Below are positions 8,789 to 17,087 of a stretch of DNA of 64,000 bases, piece after piece. Under the pieces are notes generated by a model that was given only the letters and a program-made list of their open reading frames with translations, did no database searches and was not told the origin of the DNA. The DNA comes from Modestobacter sp. DSM 44400 (GTDB lineage: Bacteria > Actinomycetota > Actinomycetes > Mycobacteriales > Geodermatophilaceae), in NCBI RefSeq assembly GCF_900107175.1, contig NZ_FNOZ01000015.1, positions 27,716 through 91,715 of the forward strand, written 5' to 3'. Made by a program: the position numbers and the translations under genes. Positions within the stretch are counted from its first letter, which is position 1. Each line of letters begins with the position of its first letter.

Positions 8789-9685
8789 ATGAGCACGCTC
8801 TTCGTGGGGCTGGGGAGGATGGGCGCGCCGATGGTGCGCCGGTACGCCGGCGATCACGACACGGTGCTGTACGACGTCGACCATGCCGTCGCGTCCGCCC
8901 TGGCCGATGAGCTGGGAAGTCCTGCGGTTGCGTCCCTCGAGGAGTTGCCCGCCGGCGTCGACACCGTGATCCTCATGCTGCCCAGCAGTGCCGTCGTCGA
9001 GTCGGTCCTGGTGGCCGGCGGCCTGTTGACGCGCCTGCCCAGCGGCTCGCTCGTCATCGACATGGGGTCCTCCGAGCCCGGGAGCACGCGGCGGCTGGCC
9101 GAAGCCGCGCGAGCCCGGAATGTCGGGTACGTCGACGCGCCGGTCTCCGGAGGAGTGGCGAAGGCGGTGACCGGCGAGCTGTCGATCATGCTCGGTGGCA
9201 CCGAGGCCGACAGGGCGCGGGCGCGGCCGCACGTGCGTGCACTGGGCGGCAAGGTGCTGGACGTGGGTCCTCCCGGGGCCGGGCACGCCGCCAAGGCGTT
9301 GAACAACCTGCTTTCGGCGGCCAACCTGGCGGCGGCGGCGGAGGTCCTCACCGTGGCCAGGAAGTTCGGCATCCAGGCCGAGGTGATGGTCGATGTGCTG
9401 AACGCCTCCACCGGGCGTTCGCAGGCCACCGAGGTGAAGTACCCCAAGCACGTGCTGACCGGCGGTTACGACTCCGGCTTCGCCATGGACCTCATGATCA
9501 AGGACCTCGGCATCGCGGTGGCACTGGCGCGCGAGGAGGGGCTGAGCACCCCGGTCACCGATGCCGCCGTGCAGTCCGCGACCCGCGCCCGCGAGGTACT
9601 GGGCGGGGCGGGTCTGGACCACACCGAGGTCGCCCGCTACTACGAGTCGGTCAACCAGGTGTCGCTGCGCGCCACCGACGGATGA
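8789..9685 (+). CDS. Beta-hydroxyacid dehydrogenase (3-hydroxyisobutyrate / tartronate-semialdehyde reductase family)
   Basis: A 298-residue NAD(P)-dependent enzyme. The N-terminal Rossmann fold starts FVGLGRMGAPM. The substrate-binding motif DAPVSGGV is at ~112 and the catalytic lysine is in GHAAKALNNL. An all-helical C-terminal domain follows. Members oxidise 3-hydroxyisobutyrate or reduce tartronate semialdehyde to glycerate. The nearby tartrate/malate-type genes make a hydroxy-dicarboxylate or glycerate role plausible. It precedes the CMD-like gene by 40 bases. Confidence 0.85.
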   Translation: MSTLFVGLGRMGAPMVRRYAGDHDTVLYDVDHAVASALADELGSPAVASLEELPAGVDTVILMLPSSAVVESVLVAGGLLTRLPSGSLVIDMGSSEPGSTRRLAEAARARNVGYVDAPVSGGVAKAVTGELSIMLGGTEADRARARPHVRALGGKVLDVGPPGAGHAAKALNNLLSAANLAAAAEVLTVARKFGIQAEVMVDVLNASTGRSQATEVKYPKHVLTGGYDSGFAMDLMIKDLGIAVALAREEGLSTPVTDAAVQSATRAREVLGGAGLDHTEVARYYESVNQVSLRATDG

Positions 9686-9725
9686 CCCGGCCGGTCCGTC
9701 CGTACCCCGAAAGAGGAGATGCACC

Positions 9726-10142
9726 GTGAGCGGCGACCCGCAGGACTACATCGACGACATGGCCCGGACGCGCGGCTACGTCCTGGATTACCACAAGAAG
9801 ATGGCCAAGCACGACTTCCCGGTCCTGCAGGCGGCCAACGGCCTGGTGTCCGCGGCCTACCTGGACCAGCGGTCGTTGGACCGCAGGACCAAGGAACTGA
9901 TCTTCATCGTCAGTCTCACGGTGATGCGCGCGTCCAAGGGGCACATCCAGAGCCACATCCGGGTGGCACTCGATCTCGGTGTCTCCGCGCAGGAGATCCT
10001 GGAGGCCATCGAGATCTCGCTCCCCGAGGCGGGGGTCGTCGCGTTCCAGGCCGGCTTCGACGCCTGGTGCGAGGTGGTCGGGGCCGACGGCCTCGAGCCC
10101 ACCGTCGAGGTGCACGAAGGTGGCAGCGGCGCCGGTTCCTGA
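9726..10142 (+). CDS. Carboxymuconolactone decarboxylase (CMD/AhpD-like) family protein
   Basis: A 138-residue all-helical protein of the CMD family, with the fold core LDRRTKELIFIVSLTVMRAS followed by KGHIQSHI. The AhpD-type Cys-X-X-Cys pair is absent (Ser-Lys-Gly-His here), so a peroxidase role is unlikely and a decarboxylase or lactone role, or an unknown one, is favoured. GTG at 9726 is chosen because AAGAGGAGA lies 7 bases upstream. It sits 40 bases after the dehydrogenase and is likely in the same operon. Confidence 0.8.
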   Translation: MSGDPQDYIDDMARTRGYVLDYHKKMAKHDFPVLQAANGLVSAAYLDQRSLDRRTKELIFIVSLTVMRASKGHIQSHIRVALDLGVSAQEILEAIEISLPEAGVVAFQAGFDAWCEVVGADGLEPTVEVHEGGSGAGS

Positions 10143-10176
10143 CCGGCCTGCGGCCACCCCCAGTGGTCGCCGGACG

Positions 10177-10749
10177 TCAGGAGCGACGCCAGCGTTCCCG
10201 GCCCTCCAGGTACAGGTCGCCACCGTGGACGTCGTTGACGACGACGGCGGGGAAGTCCTCCACGACCAGTCGCCGCACGGCCTCTGAGTCCAGGTCCTCG
10301 TAGGCGATCACCTCGGCGCTGCGTACGCACTGGGCGAGCAGCGCCGCGGTTCCCTCGACGGCCCCGAAGTAGACGCAACCGTGCTGTCGCATGGACGCCT
10401 TGACCGGGTCGGAGCGCAACCCCTTCCCGATCATGCCGCGCAGCCCGCGTTCGATGAGCAGGGGGGACCAGGCGTCCATCCGCGACGCCGTGGTCGGTCC
10501 GGCGCTGCCGATCACCGCGCCGGGGCGCGCGGGGGCGGGGCCGGTGAAGTAGAGCACCTGACCCGCCACGTCGAAGGGCAGCGGCCGGCCGTCGGCGATG
10601 GCCTCGGCCATCCGCTCGTGCGCCGCATCGCGGGCGGTGTAGATGGTGCCGCTGATGGAGACCACGTCCCCGGTGCGCAGGCCGGCCACGGCGTCGGCGG
10701 TCAGCGGGGTCGTCACCCGCACCGGCCGGAAGCCCTCCCCGGCGCTCAC
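10177..10749 (-). CDS. Class I fumarase / L(+)-tartrate dehydratase, beta subunit
   Basis: A 190-residue protein matching the C-terminal half of class I Fe-S hydro-lyases. Motifs are GDVVSISGTIYTARDAAH, the glycine-rich GPTTASRMD, IGKGL and YFGAVEGTAALLAQ. It works with the alpha subunit encoded immediately upstream; the start overlaps that subunit's stop by 4 bases. The reaction is reversible hydration/dehydration of fumarate/malate, tartrate/oxaloacetate or mesaconate/citramalate. Sequence alone does not decide which. The CoA-transferase next door makes the mesaconase option worth testing. Confidence 0.85.
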   Translation of the reverse strand: MSAGEGFRPVRVTTPLTADAVAGLRTGDVVSISGTIYTARDAAHERMAEAIADGRPLPFDVAGQVLYFTGPAPARPGAVIGSAGPTTASRMDAWSPLLIERGLRGMIGKGLRSDPVKASMRQHGCVYFGAVEGTAALLAQCVRSAEVIAYEDLDSEAVRRLVVEDFPAVVVNDVHGGDLYLEGRERWRRS

Positions 10750-11585
10750 AGCTCGATGCTCCGGGTGCGGTGGGAGTGGCAGTCGAGGTTGACCGCGACC
10801 GGAAAGGCGGCGATGTGGGTGGGAAAGCTCTCCACGTGCACGGCCAGCGCGGTCTGGGTGCCGCCGTAACCGGCCGGGCCCACACCGGTGGCGTTGATCT
10901 CCTCGAGCAGCCGCCGCTCCAGCGCCGCGAGCTGCGGATCGGGGTTGGCTTCTCCGGACGGCCGGGTCAGCGCCTTCTTGGCCAGCACGGCGGAGCGCTC
11001 GAACGGGCCGCCGATGCCCACCCCGACCGTCACCGGAGGGCTGGCGTTGGGCCCGGCCCGCTCGATCGTCTCCACCACGAACCGGACCATCCCCTCCACG
11101 CCCTCGGCGGGGGTCAGCATCCGCAGTGCGCTCATGTTGTCGCAGCCGGCGCCCTTGATCAGCAGGCGGATCTTCAGCCGGCTCCCGGGCACCAGGTCGG
11201 TGTAGACCACGGCCGGTGTGTTGTCACCGGTGTTGCGCCGGTCCACCGGCCCGCGCACCAGGGATTTGCGCAGGTACCCGCGCTCATAGCCCCGGCGGAC
11301 GCCCTCGTCGAGCGCCGCGGCCAGCCCACCCTCCACCCGCAGGTCCTCGCCGTGGTCGACGAACAGCACGGCGTAGCCGGTGTCCTGGCAGAAGGGCACT
11401 CCGTCGCGGCAGGAGACGGCCGCGTTCTCCAGCAGCCGGTCCAGCACCTCCCGGCCGTGGTCGGACTCCTCGTCCTGCCGTGCGCGCCGGAGGGCGCGCA
11501 GTTGGTCCTCGCCCAGACAGGTGTTCGCGGTGATGCACAGCTGTGCCACCGCCTCGGTCAGGTCCTCGGCTGCGATCGTGCGCAT
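10746..11585 (-). CDS. Class I fumarase / L(+)-tartrate dehydratase, alpha subunit
   Basis: A 279-residue Fe-S subunit. Cysteines expected to hold the [4Fe-4S] cluster are visible in CQDTGYAVLF, GAGCDNMSAL and near LDCHSHRT. The NTGDNTPAVVY and GVGIGGPFERSAVLAKKAL motifs are typical of fumarase A/TtdA. The start is ATG at 11585, with GAGG ~8 bases upstream; the longer frame upstream is not similar to the family. It forms an operon with the beta subunit and is divergent from the class III CoA-transferase. Confidence 0.88.
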   Translation of the reverse strand: MRTIAAEDLTEAVAQLCITANTCLGEDQLRALRRARQDEESDHGREVLDRLLENAAVSCRDGVPFCQDTGYAVLFVDHGEDLRVEGGLAAALDEGVRRGYERGYLRKSLVRGPVDRRNTGDNTPAVVYTDLVPGSRLKIRLLIKGAGCDNMSALRMLTPAEGVEGMVRFVVETIERAGPNASPPVTVGVGIGGPFERSAVLAKKALTRPSGEANPDPQLAALERRLLEEINATGVGPAGYGGTQTALAVHVESFPTHIAAFPVAVNLDCHSHRTRSIEL

Positions 11586-11799
11586 CGGCGTCCTCGCCGT
11601 CCCCTCGGGGACCACCTGTGCCAGCGTGGTCCGGTCGTGCCTGCAGCGGCGCAGGCCTTGACATGCTCTCGTCGTCCTGCGGAGAGTGCCACCCGGAGAA
11701 TATTTAATCGAACATCGCGGGCGGACGATGCCTGGGGGAGAGGACGACGATGACGACGCCACGGGACCTGCCAGAGCTCGGCGTGCCGGGGGCACGCTG

Positions 11800-12957
11800 A
11801 TGCGGCCGCTGGAGGGCATGACGGTCGTCTCGCTCGAGCAGGCCGTCGCGGCCCCCTTCGCCACCCGACAGCTCGCCGATCTCGGCGCCCGGGTGATCAA
11901 GGTGGAACGACCGGGCGCGGGGGACTTCGCCCGCGGCTACGACGAGACGGTCCGCGGCATGTCCAGCCACTTCGTCTGGCTCAACCGCTCCAAGGAGTCC
12001 CTCGCCCTGGACCTCAAGTCCGAGCATGGCCGGAACGTCCTCGAGCACCTGGTCGCGCGCGCCGACGTCTTCGTGCAGAACCTCGCTCCGGGAGCGGCCG
12101 AGCGCCTCGGATTCGGAGCATTCCAGCTGCGTCAGCGTCACCCGCGGCTGGTGCACTGCTCGATCTCCGGCTACGGCGAAGGCGGCCCCTACACCGACAA
12201 GAAGGCCTACGACCTGCTCGTGCAGTGCGAGTCCGGGCTCGTGTCGATCACCGGCACCGAGGAGACGCCGGCCAAGGTCGGCATCGCCGTGGCCGACATC
12301 GCCGCCGGCATGTACGCCTACACCGGCGTGCTGACGGCCCTCCTGCGGCGGGAGCGGTCGGGCGAGGGCGCCACCGTCGAGGTCTCGATGCTGGAGGCGC
12401 TCGCGGAGTGGATGGGGTTTCCCATGTATTTCACCCTGTACGGCGGCACTCAGCCGGATCGCTCGGGCGCCTCGCACGCAGCCATCGCTCCCTACGGCCC
12501 CTTCGAGGCCAGCGACGGGGTGGTCTTCCTGGGCATCCAGAACGAGCGGGAGTGGGCAGCCTTCTGCCAACGGGTGCTGGAGCGCCCGGCGATGGTCTCC
12601 GACGAGCGGTTCGCCACCAACAGCCGGCGGGTAGCCTCCGCCGCGGCGCTGCGGGAGGTTATCGAGGGGATCTTCCGCGCCGTGCCGAGTGAGGAGGTGC
12701 TGCGCCGATTGGAGGCCGCGGGCATCGCCAATGCGCGGCTCCGCGACGTGGTGGGCCTCATCGACCACCCGCAGCTCGCCGCCCGGGATCGCTGGCGGGA
12801 GGTCGACTCGCCGGTCGGCACGCTGCGGACCCTCCTCCCGCCCGCGCGCCTGGACGCCGACGAGCCGGTGATGGGTCCCATCCCCACCCCGGGCCAGCAC
12901 ACGGCTGCGATTCTGCGCGAGCTCGGTCTCGACGACGGGGACGGCGAACGGTCGTGA
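11800..12957 (+). CDS. Class III (CaiB/BaiF) CoA-transferase, paralogue 1
   Basis: A 385-residue enzyme that moves CoA between acyl-CoA donors and dicarboxylates by forming an aspartyl-CoA intermediate. The N-terminus LEGMTVVSLEQAVAAPFATR fixes the start at ATG 11800. KVERPGAGDFAR and the region around YDLLVQCESG and GVAVADIAAGMYA (with the catalytic Asp) are present. It is very similar to the frameshifted copy at 24511-25681, which is in an itaconate-type operon. It may use itaconate, mesaconate or citramalate. The 214-base gap upstream holds an AT-rich patch (AATATTTAAT near 11699) likely containing a promoter. Confidence 0.86.
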   Translation: MRPLEGMTVVSLEQAVAAPFATRQLADLGARVIKVERPGAGDFARGYDETVRGMSSHFVWLNRSKESLALDLKSEHGRNVLEHLVARADVFVQNLAPGAAERLGFGAFQLRQRHPRLVHCSISGYGEGGPYTDKKAYDLLVQCESGLVSITGTEETPAKVGIAVADIAAGMYAYTGVLTALLRRERSGEGATVEVSMLEALAEWMGFPMYFTLYGGTQPDRSGASHAAIAPYGPFEASDGVVFLGIQNEREWAAFCQRVLERPAMVSDERFATNSRRVASAAALREVIEGIFRAVPSEEVLRRLEAAGIANARLRDVVGLIDHPQLAARDRWREVDSPVGTLRTLLPPARLDADEPVMGPIPTPGQHTAAILRELGLDDGDGERS

Positions 12958-12976
12958 CCGCCCGGGGGGCCACGCC

Positions 12977-13669
12977 GTGACCCGCCAGCCCGTCCACCCC
13001 GTCCAGTCCGCGCAGGCCGTACCGGCGGTGACCAAGGTGGAGGCGGCGGCCGCCACGCTGCGTGCGGCGATCCGCGCGGGTCGATACGCCCCCGGTGCCC
13101 GGCTCATCACCCGGGACCTCGCCGGCGAGCTCGGCATGAGCCTCACCCCGGTGCGCGAGGCGCTGTACCAGTTGCGGGCCGAGGGCCTGGTCGAGCACCG
13201 CCCCCACCGCGGCACGGTGGTCAGCGACCACAGCCGGAAGCGCGCCGAGGAGGTCTACCGGCTGCGCGCCGCGCTCGAGCCGATGGCCGGCGCGCTCGCC
13301 GCCGAGCGGGCCGGGGAAGCCGACCTCGCAGAGGTCGAGCAGTTGCTCGCCGACCTCACCGCGGCCATCGAGCAGGGGCGGACCGGCGACGTGCCCGTGC
13401 TCAACGCCGCTCTGCACCGGCGCATCTACGCGGCGTCGGGTTCGGGGCTGCTCGTGGAGTTCGTGGACCGGCTCTGGAACGGCGTGCCGTACCAGACGAT
13501 CAGCCTCGGTGCGCGGGTCGCCGAGTCCGCGGCGGAGCACGAGCGGATCGTCGCGGCACTGCGCCGCCGGGACGCCGAGGCGGTCGCGGCCGAGATCCGC
13601 GGGCACATCGAGGCCGGAGCGGCGGCGGCCCTGTCGTCACTGCCGGGTCCGGTCCGACCGGCGCCGTGA
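12977..13669 (+). CDS. GntR-family regulator with FCD ligand domain
   Basis: A 230-residue protein. The winged-helix GntR domain spans residues ~18-85, with LAGELGMSLTPVREALYQL and the wing HRGTVV. An FadR-type helical FCD domain spans ~92-220. Metal-binding residues expected in FCD regulators are visible in LNAALHRRIY, AEHERIVAAL and IRGHIEAG. Organic acids are typical ligands. It starts 19 bases after the CoA-transferase stop and precedes the tartrate/malate dehydrogenase, so it probably controls this cluster. Confidence 0.85.
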   Translation: MTRQPVHPVQSAQAVPAVTKVEAAAATLRAAIRAGRYAPGARLITRDLAGELGMSLTPVREALYQLRAEGLVEHRPHRGTVVSDHSRKRAEEVYRLRAALEPMAGALAAERAGEADLAEVEQLLADLTAAIEQGRTGDVPVLNAALHRRIYAASGSGLLVEFVDRLWNGVPYQTISLGARVAESAAEHERIVAALRRRDAEAVAAEIRGHIEAGAAAALSSLPGPVRPAP

Positions 13670-13680
13670 TCAACACGGCA

Positions 13681-13700
13681 GTGCGTCCGCCTTGACGCAC
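13681..13700. promoter_or_regulatory. Inverted repeat upstream of the tartrate/malate dehydrogenase
   Basis: GTGCGT at 13681-13686 and ACGCAC at 13695-13700 form a 6-8-6 inverted repeat in the 57-base gap between the GntR gene and the dehydrogenase. It may be an operator of the adjacent GntR protein or a weak hairpin. The sequence alone does not decide. Confidence 0.4.
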
Positions 13701-13726
13701 GCATTTTCGCCCGGTGGACTCCCAGG

Positions 13727-14803
13727 GTGACCGGCTACCGCATTGCACTCATCCCCGGCGACGGCATCGGCACCGAGGTGTTGCCGCCGGCGCAGGCCCT
13801 GCTCGAGGTCGTCGGCGCCCGGCACGGGTTGTCCTTCACCTACGACTCGTTCGACTGGTCCTGCGAGCGCTACGTGCATGCGGGGGCGATGATGCCCGCT
13901 GACGGTCTCGACCAGATCCGAGGCCATGACGCCGTCCTGCTCGGGGCGGTCGGCTGGCCGGGTGTGCCGGACCACGTGTCGCTCTGGGGTCTGCTCATCC
14001 CGATCCGCCGGCAGTTCCGCCAGTACGTCAACCTGCGGCCGATCAAGGTGCTGGACGGGGTTCCCAGCCCACTGCGCCGCGCAGAACCGGGCGAGGTCGA
14101 CCTGGTCGTCGTCCGCGAGAACGTCGAGGGCGAGTACTCCGAGGTCGGTGGCCGGTTCAACCGCGGGTTCCCCGACGAGCTGGCCGTGCAGCAGGCGGTG
14201 TTCACCCGCGTCGGGGTCACCCGGGTCGTGGAGTACGCCTACACGCTCGCCGAGGCGCGCGGCGGTCATCTGACCTCGGCCACGAAGTCCAACGGGATCG
14301 TGCACACCATGCCCTTCTGGGACGAACTGGTGGCGGAGGCGGCGGACCGGCATCCGTCGGTGCGCACCGACCAGGAGCACATCGATGCCCTGGCGGCCAA
14401 GCTGGTGCTCGATCCCACGAAATTCGACGTCATCGTCGGGTCCAACCTGTTCGGTGACATCCTCAGCGACCTGGCCGCTGCGGTGGCCGGGAGCATCGGC
14501 GTGGCCCCGGCCGCGAACCTGAACCCGGAACGGGAGTTCCCGTCCATGTTCGAGCCGGTGCACGGTTCGGCGCCGGACATCGCCGGCAAGGGCGTGGCCA
14601 ACCCGGTAGGCGCTATCTGGTCAGCGTCGATGATGCTGGACCACCTCGGACACCCGGAAGCCGGCGCCGAGCTGCTCGAGGCGTGCTTCGGGACCCTCGC
14701 CGAGGGAGTCCGCACCGGCGACCTCGGCGGCACAGCGAGCACCGCCGAGTTCACCCGCGCGGCGCTCGACCGGGCCGAGGGGCTGGCCCGGCGCACCGGC
14801 TGA
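13727..14803 (+). CDS. Tartrate dehydrogenase / D-malate dehydrogenase (isocitrate-isopropylmalate dehydrogenase family)
   Basis: A 358-residue NAD- and Mn/Mg-dependent decarboxylating dehydrogenase. It opens with IALIPGDGIGTEV. The substrate-specific segment FDWSCERYVHAGAMMPADG and IPIRRQFRQYVNLRP fit the tartrate/D-malate subgroup rather than LeuB. Metal-binding aspartates are in VGSNLFGDILSD, and EPVHGSAPDIAGKG is the NAD-loop signature. It would convert D-malate to pyruvate and CO2, or act on tartrate. It converges with the MFS gene after 5 bases. Confidence 0.88.
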   Translation: MTGYRIALIPGDGIGTEVLPPAQALLEVVGARHGLSFTYDSFDWSCERYVHAGAMMPADGLDQIRGHDAVLLGAVGWPGVPDHVSLWGLLIPIRRQFRQYVNLRPIKVLDGVPSPLRRAEPGEVDLVVVRENVEGEYSEVGGRFNRGFPDELAVQQAVFTRVGVTRVVEYAYTLAEARGGHLTSATKSNGIVHTMPFWDELVAEAADRHPSVRTDQEHIDALAAKLVLDPTKFDVIVGSNLFGDILSDLAAAVAGSIGVAPAANLNPEREFPSMFEPVHGSAPDIAGKGVANPVGAIWSASMMLDHLGHPEAGAELLEACFGTLAEGVRTGDLGGTASTAEFTRAALDRAEGLARRTG

Positions 14804-14808
14804 CCGCC

Positions 14809-16083
14809 TCAGCCGGCAGGCACAGCCCCGGCCGGGGGCAGCCCGCGCAGGGAGGCGGCGATTCCGGTGGCCAGCAGCATCAGCCCGCTGACCACGGCGA
14901 CGACGCCTTCCCAACCGGCCGCGTCGAAGGCGAAGCCGCTCGCCCAGCCGCCCACGCTACTGCCCGCGTAGTACGCCAGGAGGTACAGCGACGAGGCCTG
15001 CGCTCGCCCGCTGGTGGCCCGCCGGCTGACCCAGCCGCTGGCCGCGGTGTGCGCACTGAAGAACCCGACGGTGAATAGGATCAGCCCTCCGCCGATGGCC
15101 GGCAGCGAGTCCGGCACGGTCATCAGGATCGCCGCCAGCGACAGCAGGGTGCCGCCGAGCAGCACGTGGCGCCGCCCGATCCGATCACCGAGGCGGCCGC
15201 CCAGCGTGGAGGCGACCGTTCCCGCGAGGTAGACCAGGAACAGCAGGCCCACCACTGTCTGGGACAGCGAGAAAGGGGCGTCCAGGAGCCTGAAGGCCAG
15301 GTAGTTGTAGACGGTGATGAACGCGGACATGATCAGGAAGCTGATGGCGAACAGCCGCACCAGTCCGCTGTCGCGCAGGTGCGCTCTGACGTGCGACCAC
15401 GCCGACCCGGAGTCCGGTGCGGCTGGTCGGTGGCTCATGCCTGACTCGCGGGGGAGCAGCAGCCAGAACGCCGCCAGGCAGGCCAGCGACAGGACGCCGG
15501 CCACGGTCATCGCGGGCCGCCAGTCACCGCCGAGATCGGCGGCCGTGCTGGTGACCACCCGCCCGGTGAGCCCGCCGAGGGTGTTGCCGGCCACGAGCAG
15601 CCCCATCGCGGAACCCAGCGACCCGGCATGGATCTCACGCCCGAGGTATGCCATCCCGAGCGCGGGCACGCCCGCCATCAGCAGGCCCTGCAGCGTCCGG
15701 ACGGCCAGGAGCGCCCCGAAACTGGGCGCAAGTGGAGCCAGCAGTCCCAGGACCGCGGTGGCGAGCAGGGACATGCGGACGACCCGTCCCAGTCCCCAGC
15801 GCCTGGCGGCGGCGCTGGCCGGTATCAGTCCGAGGGCCAGGGCACCGGTGGCGACGGACAGGGTCAGGCTGGCGGTGCTGGGGTTGACGTCGAAGTCCGC
15901 CGCCACAAGGGGCAGCAGGGCCTGCACCGAGTACAACGAGACGAAGGTCCCCGCGCCGGCCACCGCCTGCGCCGCGCTCGCGCGCCGGTATCCCGCGCTG
16001 CCGCGGACGAAGCCCCGCTCCGTCGCCGCGGGGCGGGGAGACGCGGCCGCCGCCATCGCCGCCGCACTGCCCTGCTCGGTCAC
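14809..16083 (-). CDS. MFS transporter (YnfM-like)
   Basis: About 424 residues with 12 predicted transmembrane helices and the loop 2-3 type motif GRLGDRIGRRHV between the halves. The sequence resembles the YnfM/arabinose-efflux-type branch (SLYSVQALLPLVAADF near the first helix). GTG at 16083 is chosen; ATG at 16056 also fits, and the frame further upstream has only a TTG start. It is divergent from the LysR gene with a LysR-type palindrome between them, so regulation by that protein is likely. Substrate unknown. Confidence 0.82.
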   Translation of the reverse strand: MTEQGSAAAMAAAASPRPAATERGFVRGSAGYRRASAAQAVAGAGTFVSLYSVQALLPLVAADFDVNPSTASLTLSVATGALALGLIPASAAARRWGLGRVVRMSLLATAVLGLLAPLAPSFGALLAVRTLQGLLMAGVPALGMAYLGREIHAGSLGSAMGLLVAGNTLGGLTGRVVTSTAADLGGDWRPAMTVAGVLSLACLAAFWLLLPRESGMSHRPAAPDSGSAWSHVRAHLRDSGLVRLFAISFLIMSAFITVYNYLAFRLLDAPFSLSQTVVGLLFLVYLAGTVASTLGGRLGDRIGRRHVLLGGTLLSLAAILMTVPDSLPAIGGGLILFTVGFFSAHTAASGWVSRRATSGRAQASSLYLLAYYAGSSVGGWASGFAFDAAGWEGVVAVVSGLMLLATGIAASLRGLPPAGAVPAG

Positions 16084-16117
16084 GCATCGACGGTAGAGAC
16101 GGACGCTCCGCACGTCC

Positions 16118-16137
16118 AATGCATCGGTCAGCGCATT
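16118..16137. promoter_or_regulatory. Candidate LysR-type operator
   Basis: AATGC at 16118-16122 and GCATT at 16133-16137 form a perfect 5-10-5 inverted repeat, with T-N11-A spacing of the kind LysR proteins bind. It lies 11 bases before the lysR start and ~35 bases before the divergent MFS start. Confidence 0.5.
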
Positions 16138-16148
16138 AGCATGCAGTC

Positions 16149-17066
16149 GTGTATGAAGCGGCCGGTGGCCCCGTCGCGACCATCGCTCCGCGCCTCGTGG
16201 AGTTCGCCGTCCTGGCGCGCGAACTGCACGTGACGCGGGCCGCGGAGGAGCTCGGCATACCCCAGCCGACGCTGAGCCGGCGGATGGCCCGACTCGAGCA
16301 GGAACTCGGCATCGCGCTGCTGGTGCGCTCCGGCCGTCGGGTGTGGCTCACCGCGGCGGGGCAGGCACTGCGCCGGTCCGTCGACGATGCCGTGGCGGAG
16401 CTGAACCTCGGGCTGCGGCAGGTTCTGCTGGACGCCGACCCCGGCCGTGGGCGGGTCGATCTGGGCTTCGTGCACACCCTCGGCCCGGTCGTGGTCCCGC
16501 GTCTGCTGCAGGAGTTCCGCGCGCGCAATCCTGGGATCCGCTTCGAGCTCCACCAGGAGGCGCACGACACGATGCTGACCCGACTGCACGCGGGCACCAT
16601 CGACGTCTGCCTCACCTCACCGATGCCCGCGGATCCCGATCTGTCGACGCGGCCGCTGAGTGACCAGCGGCTGATCTGCCTGGTGCCGGCCGGCCATCCG
16701 CTGGCCCGGCGGCAGAGGGTCTCGCTCGCCGAGCTTGCGCAGGAGTCGTTCGTCGGACTCAAGCCGGGGTACGGGATCCGCAGGATCACCGACGAGTGGT
16801 GCAACGGGGCCGGGTTCACCCCGCAGCTGACCTTCCAGGGCGACGACATCGACACCGTCCGCGGGTTGGTGGCCGCCGGTCTCGGGCTGGCGTTGCTTCC
16901 CCGGGAGCCCGGCCGCCTCCCGCCCGGCACGATCGAGCTCCCGGTCACTCCCGAGGCGGCCCGCACGATCGGGGTCGTGTGGCCCCGGGACCGGCCGGAG
17001 ACGCCACCGGTGACGCTGTTCCGGGAGTTCCTCATCGACCGCGGGGGTGCCCTGCTCCGGAACTGA
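16149..17066 (+). CDS. LysR-family transcriptional regulator
   Basis: A 305-residue protein. The helix-turn-helix covers residues ~14-72 (LHVTRAAEELGIPQPTLSRR), followed by a linker helix and a periplasmic-binding-protein-like effector domain (from ~100; GRVDLGFVHTLG). GTG at 16149 is the start. It probably controls the divergent MFS gene. An alternative partner is the convergent TRAP operon or the itaconate-type genes, since some itaconate clusters have a LysR regulator. Its last codons and stop lie within a strong terminator hairpin. Confidence 0.85.
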   Translation: MYEAAGGPVATIAPRLVEFAVLARELHVTRAAEELGIPQPTLSRRMARLEQELGIALLVRSGRRVWLTAAGQALRRSVDDAVAELNLGLRQVLLDADPGRGRVDLGFVHTLGPVVVPRLLQEFRARNPGIRFELHQEAHDTMLTRLHAGTIDVCLTSPMPADPDLSTRPLSDQRLICLVPAGHPLARRQRVSLAELAQESFVGLKPGYGIRRITDEWCNGAGFTPQLTFQGDDIDTVRGLVAAGLGLALLPREPGRLPPGTIELPVTPEAARTIGVVWPRDRPETPPVTLFREFLIDRGGALLRN

Positions 17067-17082
17067 GCAGGGCACCCCCGCG
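17040..17082. terminator. 18-bp perfect hairpin, bidirectional terminator overlapping the lysR stop
   Basis: Bases 17040-17057 pair perfectly with 17065-17082 around the loop CGGAACT. The stem contains CGGGGGTGCCC on one side and GGGCACCCCCG on the other. It includes the last codons of lysR and its stop (17064-17066) and ends 6 bases before the stop of the convergent dctM gene, so it can end both transcripts. Confidence 0.75.
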
Positions 17083-17087
17083 ATCGG

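Noticed and set aside
9726..10142. AhpD-like alkylhydroperoxidase
   Set aside because: The Cys-X-X-Cys redox pair is missing, so only the general CMD family is supported.
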